Of a DNA stretch of 64,000 nucleotides, positions 25,388 to 33,899 are shown piece by piece (the first letter of the stretch is position 1; every line of letters begins with the position of its first letter). The notes beneath the pieces are model-generated. The model worked only from the letters and a program-made list of their open reading frames with translations. It did no database searches and was not told the DNA's origin. A program made the position numbers and the translations under genes. This DNA is from Flavimaricola marinus (lineage in GTDB: Bacteria; Pseudomonadota; Alphaproteobacteria; Rhodobacterales; Rhodobacteraceae), in NCBI RefSeq assembly GCF_900184895.1, contig NZ_FXZK01000001.1, positions 1,302,001 through 1,366,000 on the forward strand. Direction: 5' to 3'.

Positions 25388-26216
25388 GTGGGTTTGGAGA
25401 ATGTGCGCAACTGGATCGGAACGCTTGTTGGCGAAGTCGACGAACCGACTATTCAGCTACTTGAGGCGCTCGCCATGTCCGGCGCGGCGCGGCACCATTC
25501 TGCACACCGACAACATCGACGACTGGATCCGTTCCGCAGCGTCACGACGCGGCAAGAGCCCCCATCGCAGGTTCGAGACAGACCTTCACGACGGCCGCTG
25601 GCTGATGGCGAGCGAAACCGTTCTGCCGAACGGCTGGAATCTGTTCGTCGGTGTCGAGATCACGGATCTGTTTCAGTCGGAGCAATCCTTGCGCCAAGAC
25701 CGGGACATCGCCATGAAGGCATCTCAGACAGACGATCTGACCGGAGTGTCGAACCGTCGTCATATCATGGCCTGTCTCGATGATCTGTTGGCGGGGCGTT
25801 CGGCCTATGGCCCAGTCCACGGTTGCACCTGTCTGATCGACCTGGACCATTTCAAACTGATCAACGACGATTACGGTCATCCCACCGGCGACCGCATCCT
25901 CATGCGCTTTGCCGAGGTCGTTCGCCAGAACATCCGCCCGAAGGATAGCTTTGGCCGCGTCGGCGGCGAGGAGTTTCTGCTGAATTTGCCGGTCACGACG
26001 GTGGACGAGGCCCATTGGATACTGAAGCGCCTCTTGGACACGGTCAGCAAAGCGCCTCTTCTCGACTCGGAGCCGGACCTGATTGTCAGGTTTTCCGCCG
26101 GCCTGTGCGGTTTCGTCGGCGGCGAAACATCGGGGCAGATCTATCGCCGCTGCGACACGGCGCTTTACAACGCCAAGGCCGAGGGCAGGAACCGGATTCA
26201 AATCGCACGGAACTGA
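25388..26216 (+). pseudogene. GGDEF diguanylate cyclase gene with a frameshift and probable internal deletion of its PAS domain
   Basis: The C-terminal 160 residues are an intact GGDEF domain: TDDLTGVSNRRH, DLDHFKLINDDYGHPTGD, then the active site RVGGEEF. An RPKD I-site five residues before it binds feedback c-di-GMP. Upstream, FETDLHDGRWLMASETVLPNGWNLFVGVEITDLF is the end of a PAS domain. The 25388 frame (VGLENVRNWIGTLVGEVDEP to EALAMSGA) supplies a plausible N-terminus but is shifted relative to this PAS end, which is open only from about 25383 in another frame. About 40-50 PAS residues are missing. The join at 25476-25492 is the short repeat GGCGCGGCGCGGC, a likely deletion scar. Confidence 0.65.
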
Positions 26217-26312
26217 GCCGCCGCCCGTTGCATTCAGCAGTCTACCTTGCCCCTAGGGCGGAAACCGAGTATCGCGCGTCGTCAAATATACCTGATTCAA
26301 AGGCTATAGCTC

Positions 26313-27539
26313 ATGACCGCCCCCAAGAAAGTCGTCCTTGCCTATTCCGGTGGTTTGGACACCTCGATCATCCTCAAGTGGCTTCAGACGGAATACGGCT
26401 GCGAGGTCGTCACCTTCACCGCTGACCTTGGGCAAGGCGAAGAGCTGGAGCCCGCCCGCAAGAAGGCGGAAATGCTGGGTATCAAGCCCGAGAACATCCA
26501 CATCGAAGACGTGCGCGAGGAATTCGTGCGCGATTTCGTTTTCCCGATGTTTCGAGCCAATGCGCTGTATGAGGGCCTGTATCTCTTGGGCACGTCGATC
26601 GCCCGCCCGCTGATTTCCAAGCGTTTGGTCGAGATTGCCGCTGAGTCCGGGGCCGATGCGGTGGCGCATGGCGCGACCGGCAAGGGCAACGATCAGGTTC
26701 GGTTCGAACTGGCCGCCTATGCACTCAACCCCGAGATCAAGGTGATCGCTCCTTGGCGTGAATGGGACCTGTCGTCCCGGACCAAGCTGCTCGCCTATGC
26801 CGAAGCCCACCAGATCCCGATCGCCAAGGACAAGCGCGGCGAGGCCCCGTTCAGCGTGGACGCCAACCTGCTGCACACCTCGTCCGAGGGCAAGGTTCTG
26901 GAGAACCCCGGCGAAGAGGCCCCCGATTACGTCTATCAGCGCACCGTCGCCCCGGAGGACGCCCCAGATACGCCCGAAATGGTGGAGATCACCTTTGAGC
27001 GCGGCGATGCGGTGGCGATCAACGGCGAGGCGATGTCGCCCGCCACGATCCTGACCAAGCTCAATGAGTTGGGTGGCAAGCACGGCGTCGGTCGGCTCGA
27101 TCTGGTCGAAAACCGTTTCGTCGGCATGAAGTCCCGAGGGATCTACGAGACCCCCGGCGGCACCGTCCTGCTGGAAGCGCACCGCGGCATCGAGCAGATC
27201 ACGCTCGATAGCGGCTCTGGGCACCTCAAGGATTCGATCATGCCGCGCTATGCCGAGCTGATCTACAACGGCTTCTGGTTCTCGCCCGAGCGCGAGATGA
27301 TGCAGGCCCTGATCGACAAGAGCCAGGAACACGTCAGCGGCACTGTTCGCGTGAAGCTCTACAAGGGTAGCGTTCGCACGGTTGCCCGCTGGTCGGATCA
27401 TTCGCTCTATTCCGAGGCACATGTGACCTTTGAGGACGATGCAGGCGCCTACGATCAAACGGACGCGCAAGGCTTTATCCAGTTGAACGCCCTGCGCCTG
27501 AAGCTGCTGGCCTCGCGCAACAAAAGATTGGCGAAGTGA
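26313..27539 (+). CDS. argG: Argininosuccinate synthase
   Basis: A 408-residue ATP-dependent ligase that joins citrulline and aspartate in arginine synthesis. The ATP-binding PP-loop [15 protein letters not shown] is near residues 11-25, and [20 protein letters not shown] and [15 protein letters not shown] follow, all diagnostic. The ATG at 26313 starts [15 protein letters not shown]. Its stop overlaps by four bases the GTG of the acetyltransferase gene. Confidence 0.97.
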   Translation: MTAPKKVVLAYSGGLDTSIILKWLQTEYGCEVVTFTADLGQGEELEPARKKAEMLGIKPENIHIEDVREEFVRDFVFPMFRANALYEGLYLLGTSIARPLISKRLVEIAAESGADAVAHGATGKGNDQVRFELAAYALNPEIKVIAPWREWDLSSRTKLLAYAEAHQIPIAKDKRGEAPFSVDANLLHTSSEGKVLENPGEEAPDYVYQRTVAPEDAPDTPEMVEITFERGDAVAINGEAMSPATILTKLNELGGKHGVGRLDLVENRFVGMKSRGIYETPGGTVLLEAHRGIEQITLDSGSGHLKDSIMPRYAELIYNGFWFSPEREMMQALIDKSQEHVSGTVRVKLYKGSVRTVARWSDHSLYSEAHVTFEDDAGAYDQTDAQGFIQLNALRLKLLASRNKRLAK

Positions 27540-27994
27540 TTACCCTTCGGCCAGTCGAGCGGGATGATTTACACCCGCTCTTCCGGCTGAAGGTGACGGC
27601 CGAACAGGACGGCTGGGTCGCGCCCAACGAGTTCACGCTGGCGCAGGCCCCCTATGAAACCGGGGCCTACGTCTTTGCGATCCGCAACGACGATGAGATC
27701 GTTGGTTTGCTGGCGATGATCGACTTTCGCGAGCATGCCTATGTGATGGAAGGCGAAGATCGCGAAGCCGCCAATTTGTGGCGGTTGCTGATCGGGGCAG
27801 ACCATCAGAACAAGGGCTATGGCCGTGCGGCGATGGGTCTTGCCTTTGATTGGGCCAGAGCGCGCGGCAATCCAAGGTTCGGCACCTCGGTCGTGCCCGA
27901 GAATGCCGCAGGTCTGGCGTTTTATCGCAGCCTTGGCCTAGAGCCGACAGGGCTGATCGTTGACGGCGAAACCGTGCTGTCCCGCGACCTTTAG
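27536..27994 (+). CDS. GNAT-family acetyltransferase
   Basis: A 152-residue protein. The acetyl-CoA-binding motif is [17 protein letters not shown] (Q-N-K-G-Y-G) followed by [21 protein letters not shown], the classic GNAT C-terminal. It starts with GTG in a four-base overlap with argG, so it is translationally coupled. Its stop overlaps the convergent sulfotransferase-like gene by four bases. The substrate is unknown. Confidence 0.88.
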   Translation: MITLRPVERDDLHPLFRLKVTAEQDGWVAPNEFTLAQAPYETGAYVFAIRNDDEIVGLLAMIDFREHAYVMEGEDREAANLWRLLIGADHQNKGYGRAAMGLAFDWARARGNPRFGTSVVPENAAGLAFYRSLGLEPTGLIVDGETVLSRDL

Positions 27995-28683
27995 AGTTTG
28001 AGTTTCGCCAGCTTTTCATAGTGCGGCAGGGCGGCGTCGCGCAGCGCCGCGTCGCGTCCATCGAGCACCGGCAATTCCCCTTCGCCGCCCGCGAACCCCG
28101 TTGATTTGTGCACCGCCCCGTACCAGTGATCGGCCCATACGCCATCATAGGGCCGCGCCCCCGCGGGCCATCTGAGCATCGCTGGATCAAATGGCAGACC
28201 GATGGCGGCGCAGAGCCTTTCAAGCACACCCTGTGGATTTGCCCGCACGTCAAAGCTATCGATCACGACGCCGCCCAAGTGGTCGTAAAGCTCGGCCTGC
28301 CGCTGAAAGCCGATGTCGTTTGACGTGATCTCGGACCGCTTTGCCCCATAGCTTGCGATCACCCGTGCGGGATGTCGGATCAGGTGCACGTTTATGCAAT
28401 CCTTGGCCCATTCCAGCGGAACGTCCGGCAGCATGTGATGCGTCATCAACTTGAAATAGCTGTGCGGCGTTTCGGCAGTTTGGGCCAGATCGGCAATGAC
28501 CTGCATGGCATCGGTCGGCTGGGCGGCGAGGATCGCGTCGTTCATCGGGTGGATGATCCCCGTGGCATGCAAGTAGGACGCATAGAACGGCTCGTCCCAA
28601 GCCGTTACATCCGCCCTGTTTCCGAAGGCATACATCATCGCTGTCGACAGATTGCGTGGCCCGGACCACACGGCGATTTTCAT
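27991..28683 (-). CDS. P-loop sulfotransferase-like protein paired with class IV aminotransferase
   Basis: A 230-residue protein beginning MKIAVWSGPRNLSTAMMYAF. The SGPRNLST loop resembles the 5'-phosphosulfate-binding P-loop of sulfotransferases, and later HLIRHPARVIASYGAKRSE is the second sulfotransferase motif. It lies after the aminotransferase gene, separated by 88 bases. From memory, the same two domains are fused in plant branched-chain aminotransferase-like proteins. Reaction is unknown. Confidence 0.75.
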   Translation of the reverse strand: MKIAVWSGPRNLSTAMMYAFGNRADVTAWDEPFYASYLHATGIIHPMNDAILAAQPTDAMQVIADLAQTAETPHSYFKLMTHHMLPDVPLEWAKDCINVHLIRHPARVIASYGAKRSEITSNDIGFQRQAELYDHLGGVVIDSFDVRANPQGVLERLCAAIGLPFDPAMLRWPAGARPYDGVWADHWYGAVHKSTGFAGGEGELPVLDGRDAALRDAALPHYEKLAKLKL

Positions 28684-28711
28684 CTGTTGCTTCCTTTATC
28701 GAAATGACGGA

Positions 28712-28764
28712 GCGGGGGTTTCACACCCCCGCACCCCCGTGGGATATTTTCGACCCAAAGAAGC
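28712..28764 (+). repeat. Dispersed intergenic element, copy 1
   Basis: A hairpin GCGGGGG (28712-28718) with CCCCCGC (28726-28732), then a 24-base unit (28741-28764, ending GACCCAAAGAAGC) that recurs reverse-complemented at 31460-31483 with one mismatch. It lies in the 88-base gap between the sulfotransferase-like and aminotransferase genes. Confidence 0.8.
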
Positions 28765-28771
28765 ACTGTGG

Positions 28772-29671
28772 TCATGCGCCGACGAGGCTTTTGTAGAGAC
28801 CGCGAAGCCGTTCGGTCATCGGGCCCATTTGGCCCGTGCCGATTTGCCGCCCGTCTATTTCGCCGACTGGCGTTTGTGCTCCGAACGTCCCTGTGAGGAA
28901 CGCCTCGTCTGCGCCATAGGTTTCGACGAGGCTGAAATTACGTTCGAATACAGGGATGTCGTTGGCTCTGCACAGGTCGATGACCTTTTGCCGGGTGATC
29001 CCGTTCATGCAGTAGTCTCCTGTCGATGTCCAAACCTCGCCCTTGCGCACGATGAAGAAATTGCAGGCGTTGGTCGTGTTCACAAAACCATGAACGTCGA
29101 GCATCAGCGCCTCGTCGGCGCCGGCCTTTTCCGCGGCGATGCAGGCGAGGATGCAGTTGAGCTTGGAATGGCTGTTGAGCTTGGGGTCCTGGGTCATCGG
29201 CAAGCCCCGCTGGTGCGGCACCGTGGCGAGCCGGATCGGCCGCGGGATGGATGGCTGCGAGTGCTCCATGATGATGACGATGGTCGGGCCTGACCGGCTC
29301 AGGGAGGGATGCTGGAAGGGCCGCGTCTTGACCCCACGTGTGACCATCAGGCGGGCGTGTGCGTCATGGGTCATGCCGTTCGCTTTCGCCGTATCATCAA
29401 GGGCTTGTGCGAGATCGGCTCGCGTCAGACCTATGTCGAGGTCGATGGCCAAGGCCGCCTCGAAGAGCCGATCGAGATGTTCCTCCCGGAACGACCATTT
29501 GCCGTGGTAGAGCCGCAGCCCCTCCCAAACCCCATCGCCCAGCATGAAGCCGCTGTCGTACACGCTGACCATCGCCTCGGCCTTTGGTTTCAGAGCCCCG
29601 TTGACCCATATCAGGATCGCCTCGTTGCGGACGTCCTCGTGGGCTTGGTGTGTGGTGACGTGATCGGCCAT
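28772..29671 (-). CDS. Class IV PLP aminotransferase (branched-chain / D-amino acid type)
   Basis: A 299-residue PLP enzyme. It has SVYDSGFMLGDGVWEGLRLYHGK near residue 43, the PLP-lysine region DPKLNSHSKLNCILACIAA and TNACNFFIVRKGEVWTSTG. The ATG at 29671 has a GGGGG run upstream and starts MADHVTTHQAHEDVRNEAIL. An in-frame extension to 30046 runs into the divergent msrA gene and is not used. Amino-group donor and product are not determined; ilvE-like activity is only one option. Confidence 0.86.
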   Translation of the reverse strand: MADHVTTHQAHEDVRNEAILIWVNGALKPKAEAMVSVYDSGFMLGDGVWEGLRLYHGKWSFREEHLDRLFEAALAIDLDIGLTRADLAQALDDTAKANGMTHDAHARLMVTRGVKTRPFQHPSLSRSGPTIVIIMEHSQPSIPRPIRLATVPHQRGLPMTQDPKLNSHSKLNCILACIAAEKAGADEALMLDVHGFVNTTNACNFFIVRKGEVWTSTGDYCMNGITRQKVIDLCRANDIPVFERNFSLVETYGADEAFLTGTFGAQTPVGEIDGRQIGTGQMGPMTERLRGLYKSLVGA

Positions 29672-29806
29672 TTGATCCCCCTTTTCGGCGGACGCTAGGC
29701 AAATGCGGGAAATGTTCCAAGGGGTAAAAGGGCCGTGATCAGCGCGCTCGGACCGTTGCACGGTTTGGGGCTTTGGGCACAGTGTATCAGACAAAGGAGA
29801 CCTGTG

Positions 29807-30460
29807 ATGTCTGATTTTCGCAATACATTCAAAATGATAGCTCTGGGCGTGGCGGTTGTCGCCGGCCTCGTTCTGCAATCGACCGGGGCCAAGGCCGATA
29901 CGATGGTCGTCGCGGGGGGCTGTTTCTGGTGCGTCGAGGCCGATTTCGAGAAGGTGTCCGGGGTCTCGGAGGTTGTTTCCGGTTTTGCCGGCGGGACCGT
30001 CGCCAATCCCACCTATCGGCAAGTCACCGCAGGCGGTACAGGGCACTATGAGGTTGTGCAGATCACCTATGATCCAAGCGTCGTCACCTATGATCAGCTT
30101 CTTTACCTATTCCTGCGGTCTGTCGATCCGCTGGATGCGGGGGGGCAGTTCTGTGACCGGGGTGAGAGCTACAGGACCGCGATCTTTGTCGAGACTGCGG
30201 CCCAACGCCAGTCGGCCGAGAACGCGATTTCCCAAGCGGGTCAGGAACTTGGCCAGCGTATAGCGGTGCGGATCGAGCCGGCGGCCACCTTCTATCCGGC
30301 GGACGATTACCATCAGGACTATTACCGCGGCCGCCAGATCGTAGTGACACGGCAAGGTCCGAAGACGCAGGCCAACGCCTATGAGTTCTACCGAAACGGC
30401 TGTGGCCGGGATGCCCGTGTCCGCCAAATCTGGGGCGACGACGCACCTTTTCTGAACTGA
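29807..30460 (+). CDS. msrA: Peptide methionine sulfoxide reductase MsrA, exported
   Basis: A 217-residue enzyme with the catalytic GGCFWC motif (Cys39 nucleophile) and later [18 protein letters not shown] and [10 protein letters not shown]. The N-terminus [20 protein letters not shown] is a hydrophobic export signal, so this copy should work in the periplasm. The ATG at 29807 follows AAGGAGA. It is divergent from the aminotransferase gene. It repairs oxidised methionine (S form). Confidence 0.92.
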   Translation: MSDFRNTFKMIALGVAVVAGLVLQSTGAKADTMVVAGGCFWCVEADFEKVSGVSEVVSGFAGGTVANPTYRQVTAGGTGHYEVVQITYDPSVVTYDQLLYLFLRSVDPLDAGGQFCDRGESYRTAIFVETAAQRQSAENAISQAGQELGQRIAVRIEPAATFYPADDYHQDYYRGRQIVVTRQGPKTQANAYEFYRNGCGRDARVRQIWGDDAPFLN

Positions 30461-30493
30461 CGTTAACCCGGCCGAATCACCGGTGCGGTCTGC

Positions 30494-30522
30494 CGTCGGT
30501 GTGACGTCGGTATCGCGTCGGT
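30494..30522. repeat. Three direct copies of CGTCGGT at exact 11-bp spacing
   Basis: CGTCGGT begins at 30494, 30505 and 30516, in the 95-base gap between the convergent msrA and kinase genes. The 11-bp period equals about one helical turn. No known binding factor is assigned. Confidence 0.55.
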
Positions 30523-30555
30523 GTCATTTTCAGTATCGGCGCGGGCGGCCGAACG

Positions 30556-31446
30556 TTACCCCTGCGAACGGTCGGGCTGCAGAAAGGCCTGCACTTCGGC
30601 CAGATCGGGGATCGCATCCGCCGCGCCGGGCCGCGTGACCATCAGCGCCCCAGCCCGCATCGCAAGCCCGATGGCCTGGCCCATTGGCATCCCGCGATCG
30701 AGCCCGGCGAGGACGTATCCGGTGAAGGTGTCCCCCGCTCCTGTGGTGTCGACGGGGGTCACCGGGATCGCGGGGAAATCTTCGACCGTGCCGGACCGAT
30801 TGTCGAACCATCGCGCCCCATCGGCGCCGAGGGTGACAATCACATCGTTGACCTCCAACGCGCCGGGGGCAGTGCCGGTGGCCGCCTCGAGCTGCGCCGC
30901 CTCCACCTCATTCAGGATGAGAAAGTCGATCAGCGGCAGGACCGCGGCGACGGACTGCGCATCGAACGGTGCTGCGGCATAGCCGACCTTCAGCCCCATC
31001 TCGCGGGCCAGGGCGGCAGCCTCGGCCTGAAGGTTCGTTTCGTTCTGCGTGAGGAACCAATCGCCCACCTCTGCCTCGGCCAGCGCCGCGCGGATGGCCT
31101 CGATCGGCAGCGCACGATTGGCTCCCGGAAACAGGATGATGCTGTTCTCACCATCCTCAGCCACGGTGATGATGGCATGACCGGACGGCACATCCAGCCG
31201 CTTGATCCAGCGGTTGTCGACGCCGTACTCGGTGAGCCGGTCCACGGCCCAGCCTCCCTCCGGCCCGACCGCCCCGATATGTCCGATGCGCGCGCCGGCA
31301 CGGGCGCATGCGACGGACATGTTGGCGCCTTTGCCGCCCAACCCGGTGGTCAGATCGGTCGCGGCCAAGGTCTCACCCGGTGCGAGGATATGGTCCACGG
31401 CATAGACATGATCGGCATTGATCGAGCCGAGGTTCCAGATGGTCAT
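30556..31446 (-). CDS. PfkB-family carbohydrate kinase (ribokinase-like)
   Basis: A 296-residue kinase. The N-terminal signature GLGGKGANMSVACARAGA is near residues 35-52 and the ATP-binding/catalytic region is VDTTGAGDTFTGYVLAGL, with Asp of GAGD as base. Ribokinase is the nearest label but fructose, adenosine or other sugars are possible. It follows the maeB gene by 69 bases that hold copy 2 of the repeat. Confidence 0.87.
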   Translation of the reverse strand: MTIWNLGSINADHVYAVDHILAPGETLAATDLTTGLGGKGANMSVACARAGARIGHIGAVGPEGGWAVDRLTEYGVDNRWIKRLDVPSGHAIITVAEDGENSIILFPGANRALPIEAIRAALAEAEVGDWFLTQNETNLQAEAAALAREMGLKVGYAAAPFDAQSVAAVLPLIDFLILNEVEAAQLEAATGTAPGALEVNDVIVTLGADGARWFDNRSGTVEDFPAIPVTPVDTTGAGDTFTGYVLAGLDRGMPMGQAIGLAMRAGALMVTRPGAADAIPDLAEVQAFLQPDRSQG

Positions 31447-31459
31447 CGCGCTGCCCTTT

Positions 31460-31493
31460 GCTTCTTTGGGTCAAAAATATCCCCGCCGGAGGC
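31460..31493 (-). repeat. Dispersed intergenic element, copy 2
   Basis: On the minus strand this reads GCCTCCGGCGGGG then the same 24-base unit as copy 1, GGGATATTTTTGACCCAAAGA and so on, one mismatch. The first 12 bases (GCCTCCGGCGGG) recur in copy 3. Confidence 0.8.
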
Positions 31494-31515
31494 TCCCACC
31501 TCGCCGCAACCACCG

Positions 31516-33771
31516 TCAGCCGACATTGCAGGCCGCCATGATCGCCATATTGAGGATGTCGTTCGAGGTCGAGACCGACGAACAAATCTGGATCGGCTTG
31601 TCGACCCCGGTCAGGATCGGCCCGATCACCGTTGCCCCTGCCATTTCCTGCATCAGCTTGACCGAGATCGAGGCCGAATGCCGGGCCGGGACCACCAGCA
31701 CGTTTGCCGCTCCGGTGAGCCGGCTGAACGGATAGTGCTCTTGCGCCTTAGGGTTCAGCGCCACATCCACCGTCATCTCGCCTTCGTACTCGAAATCAAC
31801 GTTGCGCCCGTCCAGCACCGCTGCCGCCTCGTACATCTTGGTCGCCCGCTCCGAGACCGGGTAACCAAAGGTCGAGAACGACAGGAACGCCACCCGCGGG
31901 GTCAGCCCCATGTGGCGCGCCACGCCGGCACCCCGTTCGGCGATGTCGGCCAGATCGTTCTCGTCCGGCCATTCGTGCACCAGCGTATCCGCGATCAGCA
32001 CGATACGCCCCTTGTGCAGCACCACGCTGACGCCGACCGCCCCATCGGACGGCTGCGCGTCGAAGACATGGTTCAGCAGTTCCAGCACATGCGCCGATTT
32101 CCGCGTGGCCCCGGTGACCATCCCGTCGCCATGCCCATGCGCCAGCATCAGCGCGGCAAAGACGTGCCGGTCCCGCGAGGCCAACCGGTGGATGTCCTGC
32201 CGGTCGTGCCCTTTGCGTTGCAGCCGCTCGTAGAGGAAGGTCTTGTAGGTCTCCAGATGCTCTGTGTTCGCCGCATTGACGACTTCGAGCTCGGCCACCG
32301 CGTCGGGCATCCCGATGGCCGTCAGCGCTTCGGCCACCTCCGCTTCGCGCCCGACGACGAGCGCCTTGCCCAAGCCCGACCGCTGGTAGGCCACCGCCGC
32401 CCGCAGCACCCTCAGATCGTCGCCCTCGGCAAAGATCATCGTCGATTGCGCCGCCCGCGCCCGGGCATGAATGCCCCGCAGGATCGAGGCGGTCGGGTCC
32501 ATCCGGACCTTGAGGCTTTCCTCATACCCCTCCATGTCGATGATCGGCCGCCGCGCCATGTCGGTATCCATACCGGCCCGCGCCACATAGGGCGGGATCC
32601 GGTGGATCAGCCGCGGATCGAACGGCGTCGGGATGATGTAGTCCCGTCCGAACGACAATTTGCGCCCATAGGCCATGGCGACCTCGTCGGGCACATCCTC
32701 GCGTGCCAATTCGGCCAGAGCCTCGGCGCAGGCGATTTTCATCGCGTCGTTGATCGCCCGCGCATGGATATCGAGCGCCCCCCGGAACAGGTAGGGAAAG
32801 CCGAGCACGTTGTTGACCTGATTGGGATAGTCGCTCCGCCCGGTGGCCACGATGGCATCGGACCGCACGGCGTGCGCCTCTTCGGGCGTGATCTCGGGAT
32901 CGGGGTTGGCCATTGCAAAGATCACCGGGTTCGGCGCCATCCTTTCGACCATCTCCGGCGTCACCGCCCCTTTGGCCGATACTCCGAGGAACACGTCGGC
33001 CCCGTCCATCGCCTCGGCCAGGGTCCGGGTGTCTGTCTGCGCCGCGTGCGCCGATTTCCACTGGTTCATACCCTCGGTGCGTCCTTGGTAGATCACCCCC
33101 TTGGTGTCGCACATGATGCAGTTGTCGTGCTTGGCCCCCATGCTCTTGAGCAGTTCAAGGCATGCGATCCCCGCCGCCCCTGCTCCGTTGAGCACGATCC
33201 GCACGTCCTCGATCTTCTTCCCCGAGATATGCAGCGCATTGATCAGCCCCGCCGCACAGATCACAGCCGTGCCGTGCTGGTCGTCGTGAAAGACCGGGAT
33301 GTCCATCTCTTCCTTGAGCCGCTGCTCGATGATGAAGCATTCGGGCGCTTTGATATCTTCGAGGTTGATCCCGCCGAAGGAGGGGCCAAGAAGCCGCACG
33401 GCGTTGCAGAAGGCATCCGGGTCTTCGGTGTCGATCTCGAGATCGATCGAGTTCACGTCGGCGAACCGCTTGAACAGCACCGACTTGCCCTCCATCACCG
33501 GCTTTGATGCCAGCGCCCCGATATTGCCGAGCCCCAGAACCGCCGTCCCGTTGGAGATCACCGCCACAAGGTTTCCCTTGTTGGTATAGTCATAGGCCAG
33601 CTCCGGGGTCTTGGCGATTTCCTCGCAGGGGATCGCCACGCCGGGCGAATAGGCCAGCGACAGGTCGCGCTGCGTCGTCATCGGGACGGTAGCCTGAATC
33701 TCCCACTTGCCGGGCGATGGCTCTAGGTGGAAATTCAGAGCATCCTCGCGGCTGAAGCGCGGCTTGGTCAT
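31516..33771 (-). CDS. maeB: NADP-dependent malic enzyme with C-terminal phosphotransacetylase domain
   Basis: A 751-residue protein. Residues 1-430 are the malic enzyme (YSPGVAIPCEEIAK, the catalytic lysine region NLVAVISNGTAVLGLGNIGA, then VLNGAGAAGIACLELL for NADP). Residues 430-751 resemble phosphate acetyltransferase (LTGAANVLVVPARHSASISV), which in MaeB proteins is regulatory and binds acetyl-CoA. It converts malate to pyruvate and CO2. The gene is divergent from mutS. Confidence 0.95.
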   Translation of the reverse strand: MTKPRFSREDALNFHLEPSPGKWEIQATVPMTTQRDLSLAYSPGVAIPCEEIAKTPELAYDYTNKGNLVAVISNGTAVLGLGNIGALASKPVMEGKSVLFKRFADVNSIDLEIDTEDPDAFCNAVRLLGPSFGGINLEDIKAPECFIIEQRLKEEMDIPVFHDDQHGTAVICAAGLINALHISGKKIEDVRIVLNGAGAAGIACLELLKSMGAKHDNCIMCDTKGVIYQGRTEGMNQWKSAHAAQTDTRTLAEAMDGADVFLGVSAKGAVTPEMVERMAPNPVIFAMANPDPEITPEEAHAVRSDAIVATGRSDYPNQVNNVLGFPYLFRGALDIHARAINDAMKIACAEALAELAREDVPDEVAMAYGRKLSFGRDYIIPTPFDPRLIHRIPPYVARAGMDTDMARRPIIDMEGYEESLKVRMDPTASILRGIHARARAAQSTMIFAEGDDLRVLRAAVAYQRSGLGKALVVGREAEVAEALTAIGMPDAVAELEVVNAANTEHLETYKTFLYERLQRKGHDRQDIHRLASRDRHVFAALMLAHGHGDGMVTGATRKSAHVLELLNHVFDAQPSDGAVGVSVVLHKGRIVLIADTLVHEWPDENDLADIAERGAGVARHMGLTPRVAFLSFSTFGYPVSERATKMYEAAAVLDGRNVDFEYEGEMTVDVALNPKAQEHYPFSRLTGAANVLVVPARHSASISVKLMQEMAGATVIGPILTGVDKPIQICSSVSTSNDILNMAIMAACNVG

Positions 33772-33899
33772 GTGGTGTCCTCCCTAGACTGCCCTGCGTT
33801 GATAGCGGGGTTCCACCGTTCGCTGCAACGGCTCTGTTTTCGACTTTCGTCGCTAACAGCGGGTGGTTAGTGTCCGGGACACGCAGCCGGGGGGCCGAA

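Noticed and set aside
31177-33507. A 776-residue open frame on the plus strand
   Set aside because: It lies antisense to maeB, which has clear domains. The composition is typical of high-GC shadow frames.
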